A stretch of DNA of 64,000 nt from Verrucomicrobiota bacterium (lineage in GTDB: Bacteria > Verrucomicrobiota > Verrucomicrobiia > Opitutales > Opitutaceae). Positions within the stretch are counted from its first letter, which is position 1. Every line of letters begins with the position of its first letter. Below, in pieces: positions 50,105-59,095 of the stretch. The position numbers and the translations under genes are program-made. The notes below the pieces were generated by a model. It worked only from the letters and a program-made list of their open reading frames with translations. It did not search any database and had not been told where the DNA came from. The DNA lies in assembly GCA_023432225.1 (NCBI GenBank), contig JAEYUW010000012.1, positions 15,875 through 79,874 of the forward strand. The letters run 5' to 3'.

Positions 50105-52267
50105 TCAGTGATGTCCCGGCACGTGGCGCAGTTTGATCGCGCGGTAGTGATCGAGCGAGTGAGCGGGCGGCTCGATGCCGGCGGGCAGGGGACGCTGCGA
50201 GAATTGCTGGAAGTAGAGGAGGCACGCGTCGCGCCAGTCGCGCGCGTCTTTCTCCTGGCGGGCGAAGCGCTGTTGCACGTGCGTGAAGCGTTCGTCGTCG
50301 ATGCGGCCGCGCAGCGAGTCCCAGTTGCGTTGCATGGCGCGCACTTCGTCGACGCCTTGCTGATAACGCAGGCACAGTTCGTCCCAGAGCGGGCGGCCGG
50401 ATTTCATGCGGAAATCCCACGGCAGGCGGTGAAACCAGAGGAGGTATTTGTCGGGACAGGTTTGCGGATCGCCCCACGCGCGTTGCCACTCGGGCGCGTA
50501 TTGGCCGAGCGCGTTGGTGCCGCGCGCGGTGCGGTCGACGCCGATGCCGGTCGCGTCGGCGCGATGATAGTAGACGGCGGTCCAGTCGGCGCGCGGGCGG
50601 TCGGTGACCCACGGGCCGGGACCGTAGTGGTGACCTTCGGCCATGATGTGATGCAGGCCGAGCGGCATGGAAAAGTTGACGATCGTCTCGCGCGAGCCGA
50701 GGAGGAGGCGCGAGATCGTGGAGGCGACTTGCGCGTCGGAGCCGAAGCTCAGGCGCGTCCACTCGTCGGCGATCTGCTCGGAGGTGAGCGAGTGATCCCA
50801 CGCGAGGCGACCGAAGGCATACCAGTTGGATTGCGCGAGGAGGTGGCCGGTCCAGTTGCGATCGGTGCCGGTGTTGGCGACGCCGGCGATGACCGTGGGA
50901 TGCTGGAGCTTCACGCTGCCGTCGACGATGCGCGCGACGGTGGTGCCGGGGCCGTTGGCGAACGTGTCGGCGTCGAGCGCCTCTTTCCAGAGCGGTGCGA
51001 GGTAGGCGAGTTGAACGGAGTGGCCGAGGTATTCCTGCGTGATCTGCAACTCGATCGCGAGGCGCGTGCGGGGCATGTGGCCGAAGAGCGGCGAGAACGG
51101 CTCGCGCGGGAAGAAGTCGAGCGGGCCGTTCTTGATCTGGATGACGGCGTTGTCGCGAAACTGTCCGTCGAGCGGCGCGAACTCGGTGACGGCTTGCTTG
51201 ACGCGGTCGTCGTTGTTCGTGGCGGAGTAAACGAAGGCGCGCCAGATCAGGATGCCGTTGTGCGGCGCGAGGGCGTCGGCGAGGAGGTTGGCGCCATCGG
51301 CGTGCGTGCGGCCGTAGTCCTGCGGGCCGGGCTGACCCTCGGAGTTGGCCTTCACGACGAAGCCGCCGAAGTCAGGAATGATTTTATAGATCTCGTCGAT
51401 CTTGTCGCGCCACCACGCGGCGACGGCGGGATCGAGCGGGTCGGCGGTTTTGAGGCCGCCGATTTCGATCGGCGCGCTGAAGCGCGCGGTGAGATAGACG
51501 CGGATGCCCCACGGGCGAAACTCGCCGGCGAGCGCGGCGACTTTTTCGAGGTAGGGACGCGTGAGGATTTGGGCGTTGGCGTTGACGTTGGTGAGGACGG
51601 TGCCGTTGAGGCCGACCGAGGCGAGGGCGCGGGCGTAGTCGCGGTAGCGCGGCGAGCGGATCTCGGGGAGGTAGAACCATTCCCAGAGCGAGAAGCCGGC
51701 GTAGCCGCGCTCGACGGTGCGATCGAGGTTGTCCCAGTGGTTGAGCAGGCGGCGCTCGATTTTCGGCGCGCTGGTGAGATTGAGGGAATCGAGCGGTCGC
51801 TGAAGCTGGAGATGGCGGAGGAGCGCGAACGCGCCGTAGAGGAGGCCGATGGGACGGTTGGCGAAGAGGAGCGTGCGATGGGCGCCGTTCGCGTCGGCGA
51901 CGCGGCGGATGAGGTAGCCCTCCATGCCGGCGGCGCGCTGGTCGGTTTCGGAGATGGCGGCGTGGAGCGCGGGATCGTCCGGCGTGCCGAGAATGAGCGC
52001 GCCGTTGCTAGTGGCTTTGGTGACGACGGGAATGTCGCGGCCAAGCAAGCCGCGGAGGCCGGCGGCGAGTTCGTCGCGGGCCGAGAGCACGACAGGCGGG
52101 GCGTTTTCGGGGACGACGATCTCGGTGAGGGCGGCGGCGTAGGCGGTGCGGAGTGGCTCGTCGGCGATGGGGTCGTAGCGCAGCCAGAGGCGGTAGCCGT
52201 CGTCGGCGTGGAGGGCGGCGGCGAGAGCGAGGGTGAGGGCGAAGATGAGAGGGAAGAGGCGGCGCAT
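50105..52267 (-). CDS. GH67 alpha-glucuronidase
   Basis: A 720-aa enzyme that removes 4-O-methylglucuronate from the non-reducing end of xylo-oligosaccharides. A signal peptide is present (~1-21, FALTLALAAALHA). Family blocks are clear: LLNHWDNLDRTVERGYAGFS (~155), RDYARALASVGLNGTVLTNV (~195), FVVKANSEGQPGPQDYGRTH with the acid E310, and QIKNGPLDFFPREP and ELQITQEYLGH containing the other catalytic acids; HHIMAEGHHYGPGPW is also typical. The length is standard. It is transcribed in the order GPH symporter, GH8, GH67. Confidence 0.95.
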   Translation of the reverse strand: MRRLFPLIFALTLALAAALHADDGYRLWLRYDPIADEPLRTAYAAALTEIVVPENAPPVVLSARDELAAGLRGLLGRDIPVVTKATSNGALILGTPDDPALHAAISETDQRAAGMEGYLIRRVADANGAHRTLLFANRPIGLLYGAFALLRHLQLQRPLDSLNLTSAPKIERRLLNHWDNLDRTVERGYAGFSLWEWFYLPEIRSPRYRDYARALASVGLNGTVLTNVNANAQILTRPYLEKVAALAGEFRPWGIRVYLTARFSAPIEIGGLKTADPLDPAVAAWWRDKIDEIYKIIPDFGGFVVKANSEGQPGPQDYGRTHADGANLLADALAPHNGILIWRAFVYSATNNDDRVKQAVTEFAPLDGQFRDNAVIQIKNGPLDFFPREPFSPLFGHMPRTRLAIELQITQEYLGHSVQLAYLAPLWKEALDADTFANGPGTTVARIVDGSVKLQHPTVIAGVANTGTDRNWTGHLLAQSNWYAFGRLAWDHSLTSEQIADEWTRLSFGSDAQVASTISRLLLGSRETIVNFSMPLGLHHIMAEGHHYGPGPWVTDRPRADWTAVYYHRADATGIGVDRTARGTNALGQYAPEWQRAWGDPQTCPDKYLLWFHRLPWDFRMKSGRPLWDELCLRYQQGVDEVRAMQRNWDSLRGRIDDERFTHVQQRFARQEKDARDWRDACLLYFQQFSQRPLPAGIEPPAHSLDHYRAIKLRHVPGHH

Positions 52268-52290
52268 GGGGAGGATGGGACTTATAGGAC

Positions 52291-53544
52291 CTATAGGGCA
52301 GACGGGACCCATGAGGCAGGCGGGTAGGCGCGGAAGTTGCCGCTGACTTGGAGGAGGGCGAGCATCGTGAGCAGGCCGTTGTAGTAGCGGTAGCGGCCGG
52401 TGGGTATCGGAAGGTCCCAGAGCCGACGCACAAACGGCTCGCCGATCTCGCGATCGGCGGCGAGGGCGGCGGTGGCGGCCATGGCGAGCAGACCGGGTGC
52501 GTTGAAGCTGTCGGCGACAAGCGGCGTGCCGTCGAGGCGGTAGAGGTCGGGGATGTTTTCGCCGTGGGACGCGAGGAAGCGCAGGACGCGGTTGGATTGC
52601 TCGACTTGCCACGGGCCGGCGCGCCACCACGACCAGTCGAGCGCGGGATTGGAGAGCGTGCGCCATGCGTCGTAGGCGAAGTGTTCGTGGCCGCCGTGGG
52701 TGCCGGGTTGCGGCGTGCCGTCGAAGTTCGAGTAGTCGGGCATCAGGCCGGTCTGCGGGTGCGCAGCGCGGCGGAAGAGTTCGCGACTGATGCGCGTCAC
52801 TTCGGCGAGAAAGGCGCGGTCGGAGGCATCGGCGGCCCAACGCGCCCAGAGTTCGGTAAAGGCTGGGACGTGATACGAGGGATCGGTGAAACCGTTGCCC
52901 GGCGGAGTGGGAACGAACACGATTTGCTTCACCTGCGGGTCGAACATCGAGCCGACGGGACCGCGGCTGGGTTGTTCGTGGGCATGGATCATGTCGCGCA
53001 GGATCGCCTGGGCTTCGGCGGAATAATTGAAGATGCCGTTGCCGTTGCCCCAGCGGTGCGCGGCGAAGAAGAGCGTCGTGACGAACCACGCTTCGCCGTC
53101 GGGCGCGGGGCCGTTGCTCAAGCGCCGGCCGTCGTAGCTCGTGTGCCACGCAAAGTAGCCGCGGAACGGGCCTGACTCGTGATGCATGTAGTGGCGCGCA
53201 AACTTCCAGATGCGGTCGAACTCGGCGCGGCGGTTCAGCTGCACGGCGATCATCATGCCGTAGGAAAGGCCCTCGCTGCGGACGTCGTGATTGTTGATGT
53301 CGGGCACGTAGGCCATGTCGCCCGGCACTTCGTAGTAGAGGCGCTCGGAGTCAGGATCGCCGGCGAAGAGCTGGCGCGCCGCGGCGTCGAGGCGCGCGGC
53401 GATCTCGGCGTCGGTTTTGCCGAGGTATTCCTTGAAGAGGTTGCGGTAGCGGCCGGTCGCGACGGCGCTGGAGTCGGTGGCGGCGCTGCCCGCGAGCGCG
53501 ATCACGGACGAGGTTAAGGACGCGAGAAGGAGTGCGAGGCGCAT
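52291..53544 (-). CDS. GH8 reducing-end xylose-releasing exo-oligoxylanase
   Basis: A 417-aa GH8 enzyme with an (alpha/alpha)6 barrel. The acid Glu is E91 in DVRSEGLSYGMM, the segment DGEAWFVTTLFFAAHRWG (~148) is part of the conserved core, and PDYSNFDGTP and HFAYDAWRTLSNPALDWSWW (~282-300) resemble Rex-type exo-oligoxylanases rather than chitosanases or cellulases. An N-terminal signal-like segment (LLLASLTSSVIALAG) suggests export. It would trim xylose from the reducing ends of oligosaccharides made by the GH10 enzyme. Confidence 0.9.
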   Translation of the reverse strand: MRLALLLASLTSSVIALAGSAATDSSAVATGRYRNLFKEYLGKTDAEIAARLDAAARQLFAGDPDSERLYYEVPGDMAYVPDINNHDVRSEGLSYGMMIAVQLNRRAEFDRIWKFARHYMHHESGPFRGYFAWHTSYDGRRLSNGPAPDGEAWFVTTLFFAAHRWGNGNGIFNYSAEAQAILRDMIHAHEQPSRGPVGSMFDPQVKQIVFVPTPPGNGFTDPSYHVPAFTELWARWAADASDRAFLAEVTRISRELFRRAAHPQTGLMPDYSNFDGTPQPGTHGGHEHFAYDAWRTLSNPALDWSWWRAGPWQVEQSNRVLRFLASHGENIPDLYRLDGTPLVADSFNAPGLLAMAATAALAADREIGEPFVRRLWDLPIPTGRYRYYNGLLTMLALLQVSGNFRAYPPASWVPSAL

Positions 53545-53550
53545 CGAAAG

Positions 53551-53661
53551 GTAGGACCGGCTTCAGCCGGTCCAGAAGAATGTTCGCGGCGGACGTGGAG
53601 GTTCAAACGAGAGGTTCGGCAGCGACGCGAGTGCCGATGGGCCGGCTTCAGCCGGCCCTAC
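53551..53661. repeat. Type A palindromic element, extended spacer
   Basis: Left arm GTAGGACCGGCTTCAGCCGG, right arm GGCCGGCTTCAGCCGGCCC ending CTAC, about 70 bases between them. It fills the gap between the GH8 start and the symporter stop at 53665. Confidence 0.85.
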
Positions 53662-53664
53662 TTG

Positions 53665-55173
53665 CTACGTCGCGATGCCCGCCTTTTGGCGGCGTTCGGC
53701 GAGCTCGGAGGCCATCTGAAGCGTGAGGGATTTGTTCAGCTTGCAGAACGCGATCGAGATCGCGCCACCGGCGAAGAGCAGGCCGACGATAAGGCTGGAG
53801 GAAACGAAGTAGCCGTGCACGGCGTTGGGCGCCGAGGGGAGTTTCGTGTCGTAGCCGAACGCGCCGGCCATGATCCAGAGGAACGCGGCGGAGCCGAGCG
53901 CGAGACCAGCCTTGAGCGAGAAGCCGATCGTCGCGAACACCATGCCCGTGAAGCGGCGCCCCGTCTGCCACTCGGAGTAGTCGGCGGCGTCGGCATACAT
54001 GGCCCATGCGACCGCGATGGTCGGCGCGTAGACGATCGAGCCGAGCACCGCGAGGACGACCATGCCCCAAGTGTTCGTCGGTGCGAGCAGGTAGTAGGCG
54101 AACGAGTTCAGCGCGGCCAGGCTGAAGCCGGTGAAGATGATGGCCTTCTTGCCGAACTTCGCCGAGAGGCCCGCGGAGAGAATGATGAACACGATCGTCG
54201 TCGCGGTGCCGAGCATGTTGACGATGCTGTTGAACACGTCGGCGACGTTGGACGTCGCGGCGGTTTCGCGGGTGCCGTGCACGACGTAGCCGAGGAAATC
54301 GAGCAGGCCGCTGCCGCGCGCGAGCTCGGGTGTGGTGAGGCCGAGTTTTTCGACGAAGTCGAACATCGCGGCCTTGTCGGCGTAGTGGTGATAGAAGTTG
54401 TAGTGCGCGCCGCCGCGGTAGGCGAGCATGCCGAAGTTGAAGACGGTGTAGGCGACGAGCGCGATCCAGGGGGCGTTTTTGAGGAGATCGAGGAAGTCCT
54501 GTTTCGGCGACGCATGCGTCTCGGCGACAGGCTTGATGCGTTCCTTCGTGGTGAAGAACGTGACGAGGAAAAGCACGAGGCAGAGGACGGCCCAGATCGT
54601 CATCGTGACCTGCCAGCCGTGCTGGCGGTCGTGGCCTTCGGCGAACTTCGCGACGAGCGGGAGCGTGAAGCCGCCGACGATGAACTGCGCGATGTTGACG
54701 GAGACGAAGCGGTAGGAATTGAGTTTGGTGCGCTCGTTGAGGTCGCCCGTCATCACGCCGCCGAGGGCGGAATAGGGCATGTTGTTCATCGAGTAGAGCG
54801 TCATCAGGATCGTGTTCGTGATGCCGGCGTAGGCGATCATCATGCCGGTGCTCCAGCCGGTCGGCGTGGTGTAGGCGAGAATCATCACGATGGCCCACGG
54901 CACGGAGGTCCAGAGGACCCACGGGCGGAACTTGCCCCAGCGCGTGTTCGTGCGGTCGGCGAGCACGCCCATGATCGGATCGAAGAGCGCGTCCCAGAGA
55001 CGCGGCCACAGCAGGATGGCGGCGGCGGCGCTCGCGGAGAGTCCGAAGACGTCCGTGTAGAAATTCAGCTGGAACAGAACCATCGTCATGAAGACGAAGT
55101 TCGCGGCGGCGTCGCCGGCGCTGTAGCCAGCTTTCTCGAGGAACGAGAGCTTCTGAACGGGGGCACTGCTCAT
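53665..55173 (-). CDS. GPH-family sugar:cation symporter (MFS)
   Basis: A 502-aa permease of the glycoside-pentoside-hexuronide:cation symporter family, with about 12 membrane segments. The N-terminus shows GYSAGDAAANFVFMTMVLFQ and the WDALFDPIMGVLADRTNTRWG motif (~58-79, with D-P-x-x-G-x-x-x-D), typical of MelB/XynB/XylP-type symporters. Adjacent GH8 and GH67 genes point to xylo-oligosaccharides or aldouronates as substrate (inference). The 265 bases upstream to the LacI gene hold its promoter and a single repeat arm at 55420-55442. Confidence 0.93.
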   Translation of the reverse strand: MSSAPVQKLSFLEKAGYSAGDAAANFVFMTMVLFQLNFYTDVFGLSASAAAAILLWPRLWDALFDPIMGVLADRTNTRWGKFRPWVLWTSVPWAIVMILAYTTPTGWSTGMMIAYAGITNTILMTLYSMNNMPYSALGGVMTGDLNERTKLNSYRFVSVNIAQFIVGGFTLPLVAKFAEGHDRQHGWQVTMTIWAVLCLVLFLVTFFTTKERIKPVAETHASPKQDFLDLLKNAPWIALVAYTVFNFGMLAYRGGAHYNFYHHYADKAAMFDFVEKLGLTTPELARGSGLLDFLGYVVHGTRETAATSNVADVFNSIVNMLGTATTIVFIILSAGLSAKFGKKAIIFTGFSLAALNSFAYYLLAPTNTWGMVVLAVLGSIVYAPTIAVAWAMYADAADYSEWQTGRRFTGMVFATIGFSLKAGLALGSAAFLWIMAGAFGYDTKLPSAPNAVHGYFVSSSLIVGLLFAGGAISIAFCKLNKSLTLQMASELAERRQKAGIAT

Positions 55174-55438
55174 GGGGAAGAGGGGCGGCGACGGCAGCGC
55201 GGAGGCGAGGGGAGGTGCTTACCGCGGCAATCGGAAGGGGGAAGAGGACAGCAAAAACGCGGACGCTCGCGAGCATCAATCAGCCGCGTGGGCGAGCAAC
55301 GGCCCCTCTGGGCTAACAGTAGAGCGCAAGCGATCGCGAACGAACGGGAGCGACGCTTGGGGCTGGGTTGGATACGTGCGCTTCGTGCGGGGCGACGCGC
55401 GCGGTGCGAGATTTCTTCTGGCCGGCTGGAAGCCGGCG
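55174..55438. other. Symporter promoter region, no gene seen
   Basis: A 265-base spacer between the symporter start (minus) and the lacI stop. It contains the palindrome GCTCGCGAGC near 55266 and, at its end, a type A single arm (55420-55442) whose CTA (55439-55441) is the lacI stop. No clear promoter boxes. Confidence 0.5.
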
Positions 55439-55442
55439 CTAC
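55420..55442. repeat. Single type A arm providing the LacI stop codon
   Basis: GGCCGGCTGGAAGCCGGC followed by GCTAC: one hairpin arm of the type A element without a partner. Its CTA is the stop (TAG) of the minus-strand lacI gene. Confidence 0.7.
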
Positions 55443-56482
55443 TTGGCGGGCGCGGTGCGTCCGGGTTCCCAATACCCGGTGATCATGCTGAACACCGGGC
55501 GTTGCGGCAGGCCGACTTCGTGGTGGTAGAGCTGGCTGGCGAGAATATCGAGCGCCGTGGCGCCGATGAGCGGGAGATTCTGGTTGATGCCGGTGACCTG
55601 TTCGACGTGCGCGAGGCGCGCCTGCTCGACGTCGAGCGCAGCGAAGGCGACGTCGTCCGGGATGGCGTAGCCGAGCTCCGTGAGGCGGGTGAGCTGGCCG
55701 GGGCCGAAACCGATGACGGCGTCGGGACGCGTGGACTTCATCCAGCGCTTCATCTGCTGCAGCGCGCGCGTTTCCGTGGTGAGCAACGGATCGAGGCGGC
55801 GCTTGCTGAAGGTTTGTTGCGCGGCGAGGTAGCCGCCGAGCCAGGTGTAGTTCACGCGCTCGTTTTGCTCGGCATCGAGCGTGAGTGCGATGCGGCGGTA
55901 GCCGAGCGCCCAGAGTTTTTCGTAAGCGATGAACGCGCCGCGGAAATGATTGTGCGTCGCGCGATGCATCGCATGTTGCCGAAAAACGTAGCCGAGGCCG
56001 ACGCAGATGAGGTGCGACCAATCGAGCTCGTAGTCGTAAACCGGATGGGCGAAGGGCGAGATGAGATTTCCGGTGATGGCGCGCGTGCGCAGCATGTGAC
56101 ACGTGCCGGCGGCGGATTTGCCGCCGGGGCCGAGCCAGAAGGGTTCGATGCGCATGCCGAGTTGCTGGGCGCGTTTACGCGCGCCCTCGAAGAAGCCGAC
56201 GTTGGCCGAGTGATTCTTCCACTCGTCGGGCGTGGGGCCGCCGGTGAGAAAGCCGACGACCTCAGGCGCGGTCTTGTGCTTCTTCAGCCGCACCTGACTC
56301 ATCAACGCCGAGACGAGGACGTTCGAGCGATAGCCGAGCGAGTCGGCGAGGTGGCGAATCCGATCGCGCGTCGCGTCGGGGATCGACGGATGGTTGCGCA
56401 GGCTCAGCGAGACGGTCGTGTGGCTAACGCTCGCCAGGCGCGCGATCTCGCGCAGCGTGGGTGGGGTAGTGGGGGTGTGCAC
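55439..56482 (-). CDS. LacI-family transcriptional regulator
   Basis: A ~347-aa repressor-type protein. The helix-turn-helix and hinge are at the N-terminus (TLREIARLASVSHTTVSLSL, then DATRDRIRHLADSLGYRSN), followed by a periplasmic-binding-protein-like sensor domain (EVVGFLTGGPTPDEWKNHSA, DAVIGFGPGQLTRL, GITNQ-like GINQNLPLIG near the C-terminus). The start is uncertain: GTG at 56482 or 56494 gives a standard length; ATG 56596 adds 38 low-similarity residues. It lies divergent from the second TonB receptor and downstream-facing to the symporter, both plausible targets. The sensor sequence does not reveal the effector. Confidence 0.9.
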   Translation of the reverse strand: MHTPTTPPTLREIARLASVSHTTVSLSLRNHPSIPDATRDRIRHLADSLGYRSNVLVSALMSQVRLKKHKTAPEVVGFLTGGPTPDEWKNHSANVGFFEGARKRAQQLGMRIEPFWLGPGGKSAAGTCHMLRTRAITGNLISPFAHPVYDYELDWSHLICVGLGYVFRQHAMHRATHNHFRGAFIAYEKLWALGYRRIALTLDAEQNERVNYTWLGGYLAAQQTFSKRRLDPLLTTETRALQQMKRWMKSTRPDAVIGFGPGQLTRLTELGYAIPDDVAFAALDVEQARLAHVEQVTGINQNLPLIGATALDILASQLYHHEVGLPQRPVFSMITGYWEPGRTAPAK

Positions 56483-56512
56483 GGACGGTGACACGCGCGG
56501 ACGAGACGCGAA

Positions 56513-56529
56513 TGCCGTGAAAACGGCAA
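56513..56529. promoter_or_regulatory. Palindromic operator candidate between lacI and the second TonB receptor
   Basis: TGCCGT-GAAAA-ACGGCA, perfect six-base arms with a five-base spacer, in a locally AT-rich stretch (GGCAATTTTATTTGAC). Its place between divergent lacI and receptor genes suits autoregulation, though it could also be a simple hairpin. Confidence 0.4.
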
Positions 56530-56664
56530 TTTTATTTGACGTGGAAAGTGACGGCGCGCTTGGCCCGAGCGTGGTCGCGTGCCACTGGTGCGACATCGGT
56601 TCGCGCTGGCGAACTACCGCCCGCCCGCCTCGGCGGACGACCAAACACCCCAACTACCCCGTCC

Positions 56665-58995
56665 ATGAAGACTCTGTCCCAAGCACGCGCATCGGCGTGC
56701 TCGTTTGCCGCCGCCGCCTTCGCGGCCGCGCTGCCCGTAATTCTCGCTGTCGCCCCGCAAGTGCACGCCCAGACCGCCGCGCCGGCGCCGCAGCCGACCA
56801 AGGAGGAGGTCGTCACGCTGTCGCCGTTCACCGTGTCGTCGCAGGCCGACGATCGCTATCGCGCCGGCGATGCGATCTCGGCGGTGCGCATCCGCTCGGC
56901 GCTGATCGACACGCCGAGTTCCATTTCGGTCATCACGCGCGACATGATGGACGATCTTGCGCCGAACCGCGTGTTCGACGTCACCCGCTACATCGCCGGC
57001 GTGCAGGAAGGACGCGGCATTCAGTTCCAGGATCGTATGATCATCCGCGGCTTCGAGACGCAGAACGGCGCGCGCACGGTCGACAATTTCCTGCAATCGG
57101 CCGATGCCGACAACGTCGAGGAGGCGGTGATCGATCGCATCGAGGTGACCAAGGGCCCGAATGCCATTCTGTCGCCCGCGGGCGCGCCGGGCGGCTCGCT
57201 GAACGTCATCACCAAATCCCCGCTCTACACCACGCGCCGCTCGCTCAGCGCGACGGTGGGCATGTTTAGCGCGCAAAAGGCGTTGCTCGATCTCACGGCG
57301 CCGTTCTCGGCCGGCAGTCCTTTCGCCTATCGCTTGGTCGGCTCGTATCAGGACACCGGCACGTATTGGAGTGAGGACGCGAAACTCAAGGGCAAGTCGC
57401 TCGCGCCGATGTTTTCCTGGCGCATCAGCCCCGACTCGTCGCTCACGTTGAAACTCATCGTGGCCGACCACTGGATTTTCCGTGAGCCGCTGTTGATCCT
57501 CGATCCGAGCACGACCGCCACGTCGGGCGAGCCGAAGCTGCTCCCGGGCATCGATCCGAGCGGCCTGAACGGCATCCAGCCGTGGAGCCACGTCGACACG
57601 GCGAGCCAGGACTTTTTCGCCGTCTACACGAAGAGCTTCACTCCGGAAATTAATCTCCGTCTCGCCGCCAACGGTCGCCGCTATCACGAGACTTCCGACC
57701 AGAACTTCCTTTCCACGCCCGGCCTGAGCAGTCGCTACAATCCGATGACGGGCGAACTCACGCAGGATTCCACGTGGGCGCTCCAGAACTCTGCGCTCCC
57801 CTACAACGCCACGAGCAATCCCTACGTCCCGACCTCCTCGCCGTGGATCAACACCGCGAACATCCCCAATCGCGGCGACATCCAGGACACGCTTCGCCGC
57901 ACGGGCAATCTCCAGGCGGACGTCGCGATGACTCGCCAACTCGGCGCGGTCAGCTCGCAGACGGTCGCCGGCCTCGCGATCTCGCGCCAGTATTCCCACA
58001 ACAAGACCAAGAGCGCGGCCCTGCCGGGGATTAACCTGCTCGCGCAGACCTATGCTTATCCGGCGTATCCCACCGACTGGACGGCCGACAATCGCGCCAA
58101 CTTCACCAACAGCCAGATCTACCTCAGCGAGCGCGTCGGCCTTTTGGACAACAAACTCTACCTCTCCGGCGGCATCCTGCGTTTCGCCAGCAAGCAGCAG
58201 AACTGGAACGGCCTGACCGGCGCGACCTCGAGCACGCTCGACGACAGCAAGACGATGTGGAGCGCCGCGGCCCTCTACAAGGTGACGGAAAAACTCTCCG
58301 TCTACGGCAGCCACTCGACCAACGCGAATCCCACCATCGTCAACCAAACGCAGGCTCTCTGGCGCGACGGCGAGCAGACCGAGTTCGGCATCAAGACCGA
58401 GTTCCTCGAGAAGCGCCTCTCCGTGAACGCCGCCTACTTCGAAATTTCGCAGACGAACGTCACGGTGCCCAACCCGGCCTACCAGACCGACCCGACCCAG
58501 CCACAGACGCTCATCTCCGACCTCACCAACAAAGGCTACGAGATCGAGTTGATGGGCCAGCTCACGCCGAACCTCTCCGCCATCGCCACCTACTCGCACC
58601 TCAAGATGCGTGACGCGCTCGATCGCATGGTGCGCGGTGTGGCCGACAACAACGCCTCGCTCCTCCTGAACTACCGCTTCAACGAGGGCGCCGCGAAAGG
58701 CCTCCAGCTGAGCTTCGGCACCAGCTACAGCGGCAAGCGCGCCGGCGACATTCCCGATGGCAACTTCACGCAGCTCAACGTCGTGAAAAAAGTCAGCTTC
58801 TACCTCGAACCGCATTTCGCGACGACGTTCAGCGCCAGCTACCGCTTCAACAAACAGTGGGGCCTGCGCCTCAACATCGACAATCTGTTCGACGACGCGG
58901 ACTACATCTCGGTCGCCGGCGGACGCATCACCGGCACGGGCATCACCACGCAGCCCGGTCTGAATCTCCGCCTCACCACGACCTACACCTTCTGA
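56665..58995 (+). CDS. TonB-dependent receptor, siderophore-receptor size
   Basis: A 776-aa outer-membrane receptor. Signal peptide ~1-35 (AAAFAAALPVILAVAPQVHA), then EEVVTLSPFTVSSQADDRYR, the same post-signal motif as the receptor at 22984. The plug domain includes AVRIRSALIDTPSSISVITR (~80) and IDRIEVTKGPNAILSPAGAP (~160). The barrel ends with NIDNLFDDADYISVAGG and the aromatic terminus TTTYTF. The length resembles FhuE/siderophore-type receptors, but the neighbouring LacI, GH28 and GH43 genes favour a carbohydrate cargo. The start MKTLSQ is chosen to give a good signal peptide. A terminator follows at 59042-59071. Confidence 0.92.
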   Translation: MKTLSQARASACSFAAAAFAAALPVILAVAPQVHAQTAAPAPQPTKEEVVTLSPFTVSSQADDRYRAGDAISAVRIRSALIDTPSSISVITRDMMDDLAPNRVFDVTRYIAGVQEGRGIQFQDRMIIRGFETQNGARTVDNFLQSADADNVEEAVIDRIEVTKGPNAILSPAGAPGGSLNVITKSPLYTTRRSLSATVGMFSAQKALLDLTAPFSAGSPFAYRLVGSYQDTGTYWSEDAKLKGKSLAPMFSWRISPDSSLTLKLIVADHWIFREPLLILDPSTTATSGEPKLLPGIDPSGLNGIQPWSHVDTASQDFFAVYTKSFTPEINLRLAANGRRYHETSDQNFLSTPGLSSRYNPMTGELTQDSTWALQNSALPYNATSNPYVPTSSPWINTANIPNRGDIQDTLRRTGNLQADVAMTRQLGAVSSQTVAGLAISRQYSHNKTKSAALPGINLLAQTYAYPAYPTDWTADNRANFTNSQIYLSERVGLLDNKLYLSGGILRFASKQQNWNGLTGATSSTLDDSKTMWSAAALYKVTEKLSVYGSHSTNANPTIVNQTQALWRDGEQTEFGIKTEFLEKRLSVNAAYFEISQTNVTVPNPAYQTDPTQPQTLISDLTNKGYEIELMGQLTPNLSAIATYSHLKMRDALDRMVRGVADNNASLLLNYRFNEGAAKGLQLSFGTSYSGKRAGDIPDGNFTQLNVVKKVSFYLEPHFATTFSASYRFNKQWGLRLNIDNLFDDADYISVAGGRITGTGITTQPGLNLRLTTTYTF

Positions 58996-59041
58996 TCTGC
59001 TTGGGGAAACACCGCGACGGCGCTGTGCGCTCGTCGCGGAT

Positions 59042-59071
59042 TGCCGGGGTGGACGCGCCCCGGCATTTTTT
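59042..59071 (+). terminator. Rho-independent terminator after the second TonB receptor
   Basis: Eight-base stem TGCCGGGG/CCCCGGCA with an eight-base loop, followed by TTTTTT, 47 bases after the stop. Confidence 0.9.
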
Positions 59072-59095
59072 CGCCGCGCCCATAGCCTCCTCGCG

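Noticed and set aside
50102..52327. 741-codon plus-strand frame opposite GH67
   Set aside because: Shadow of GH67; Asp/Glu/Val-rich repeats without a fold signature.
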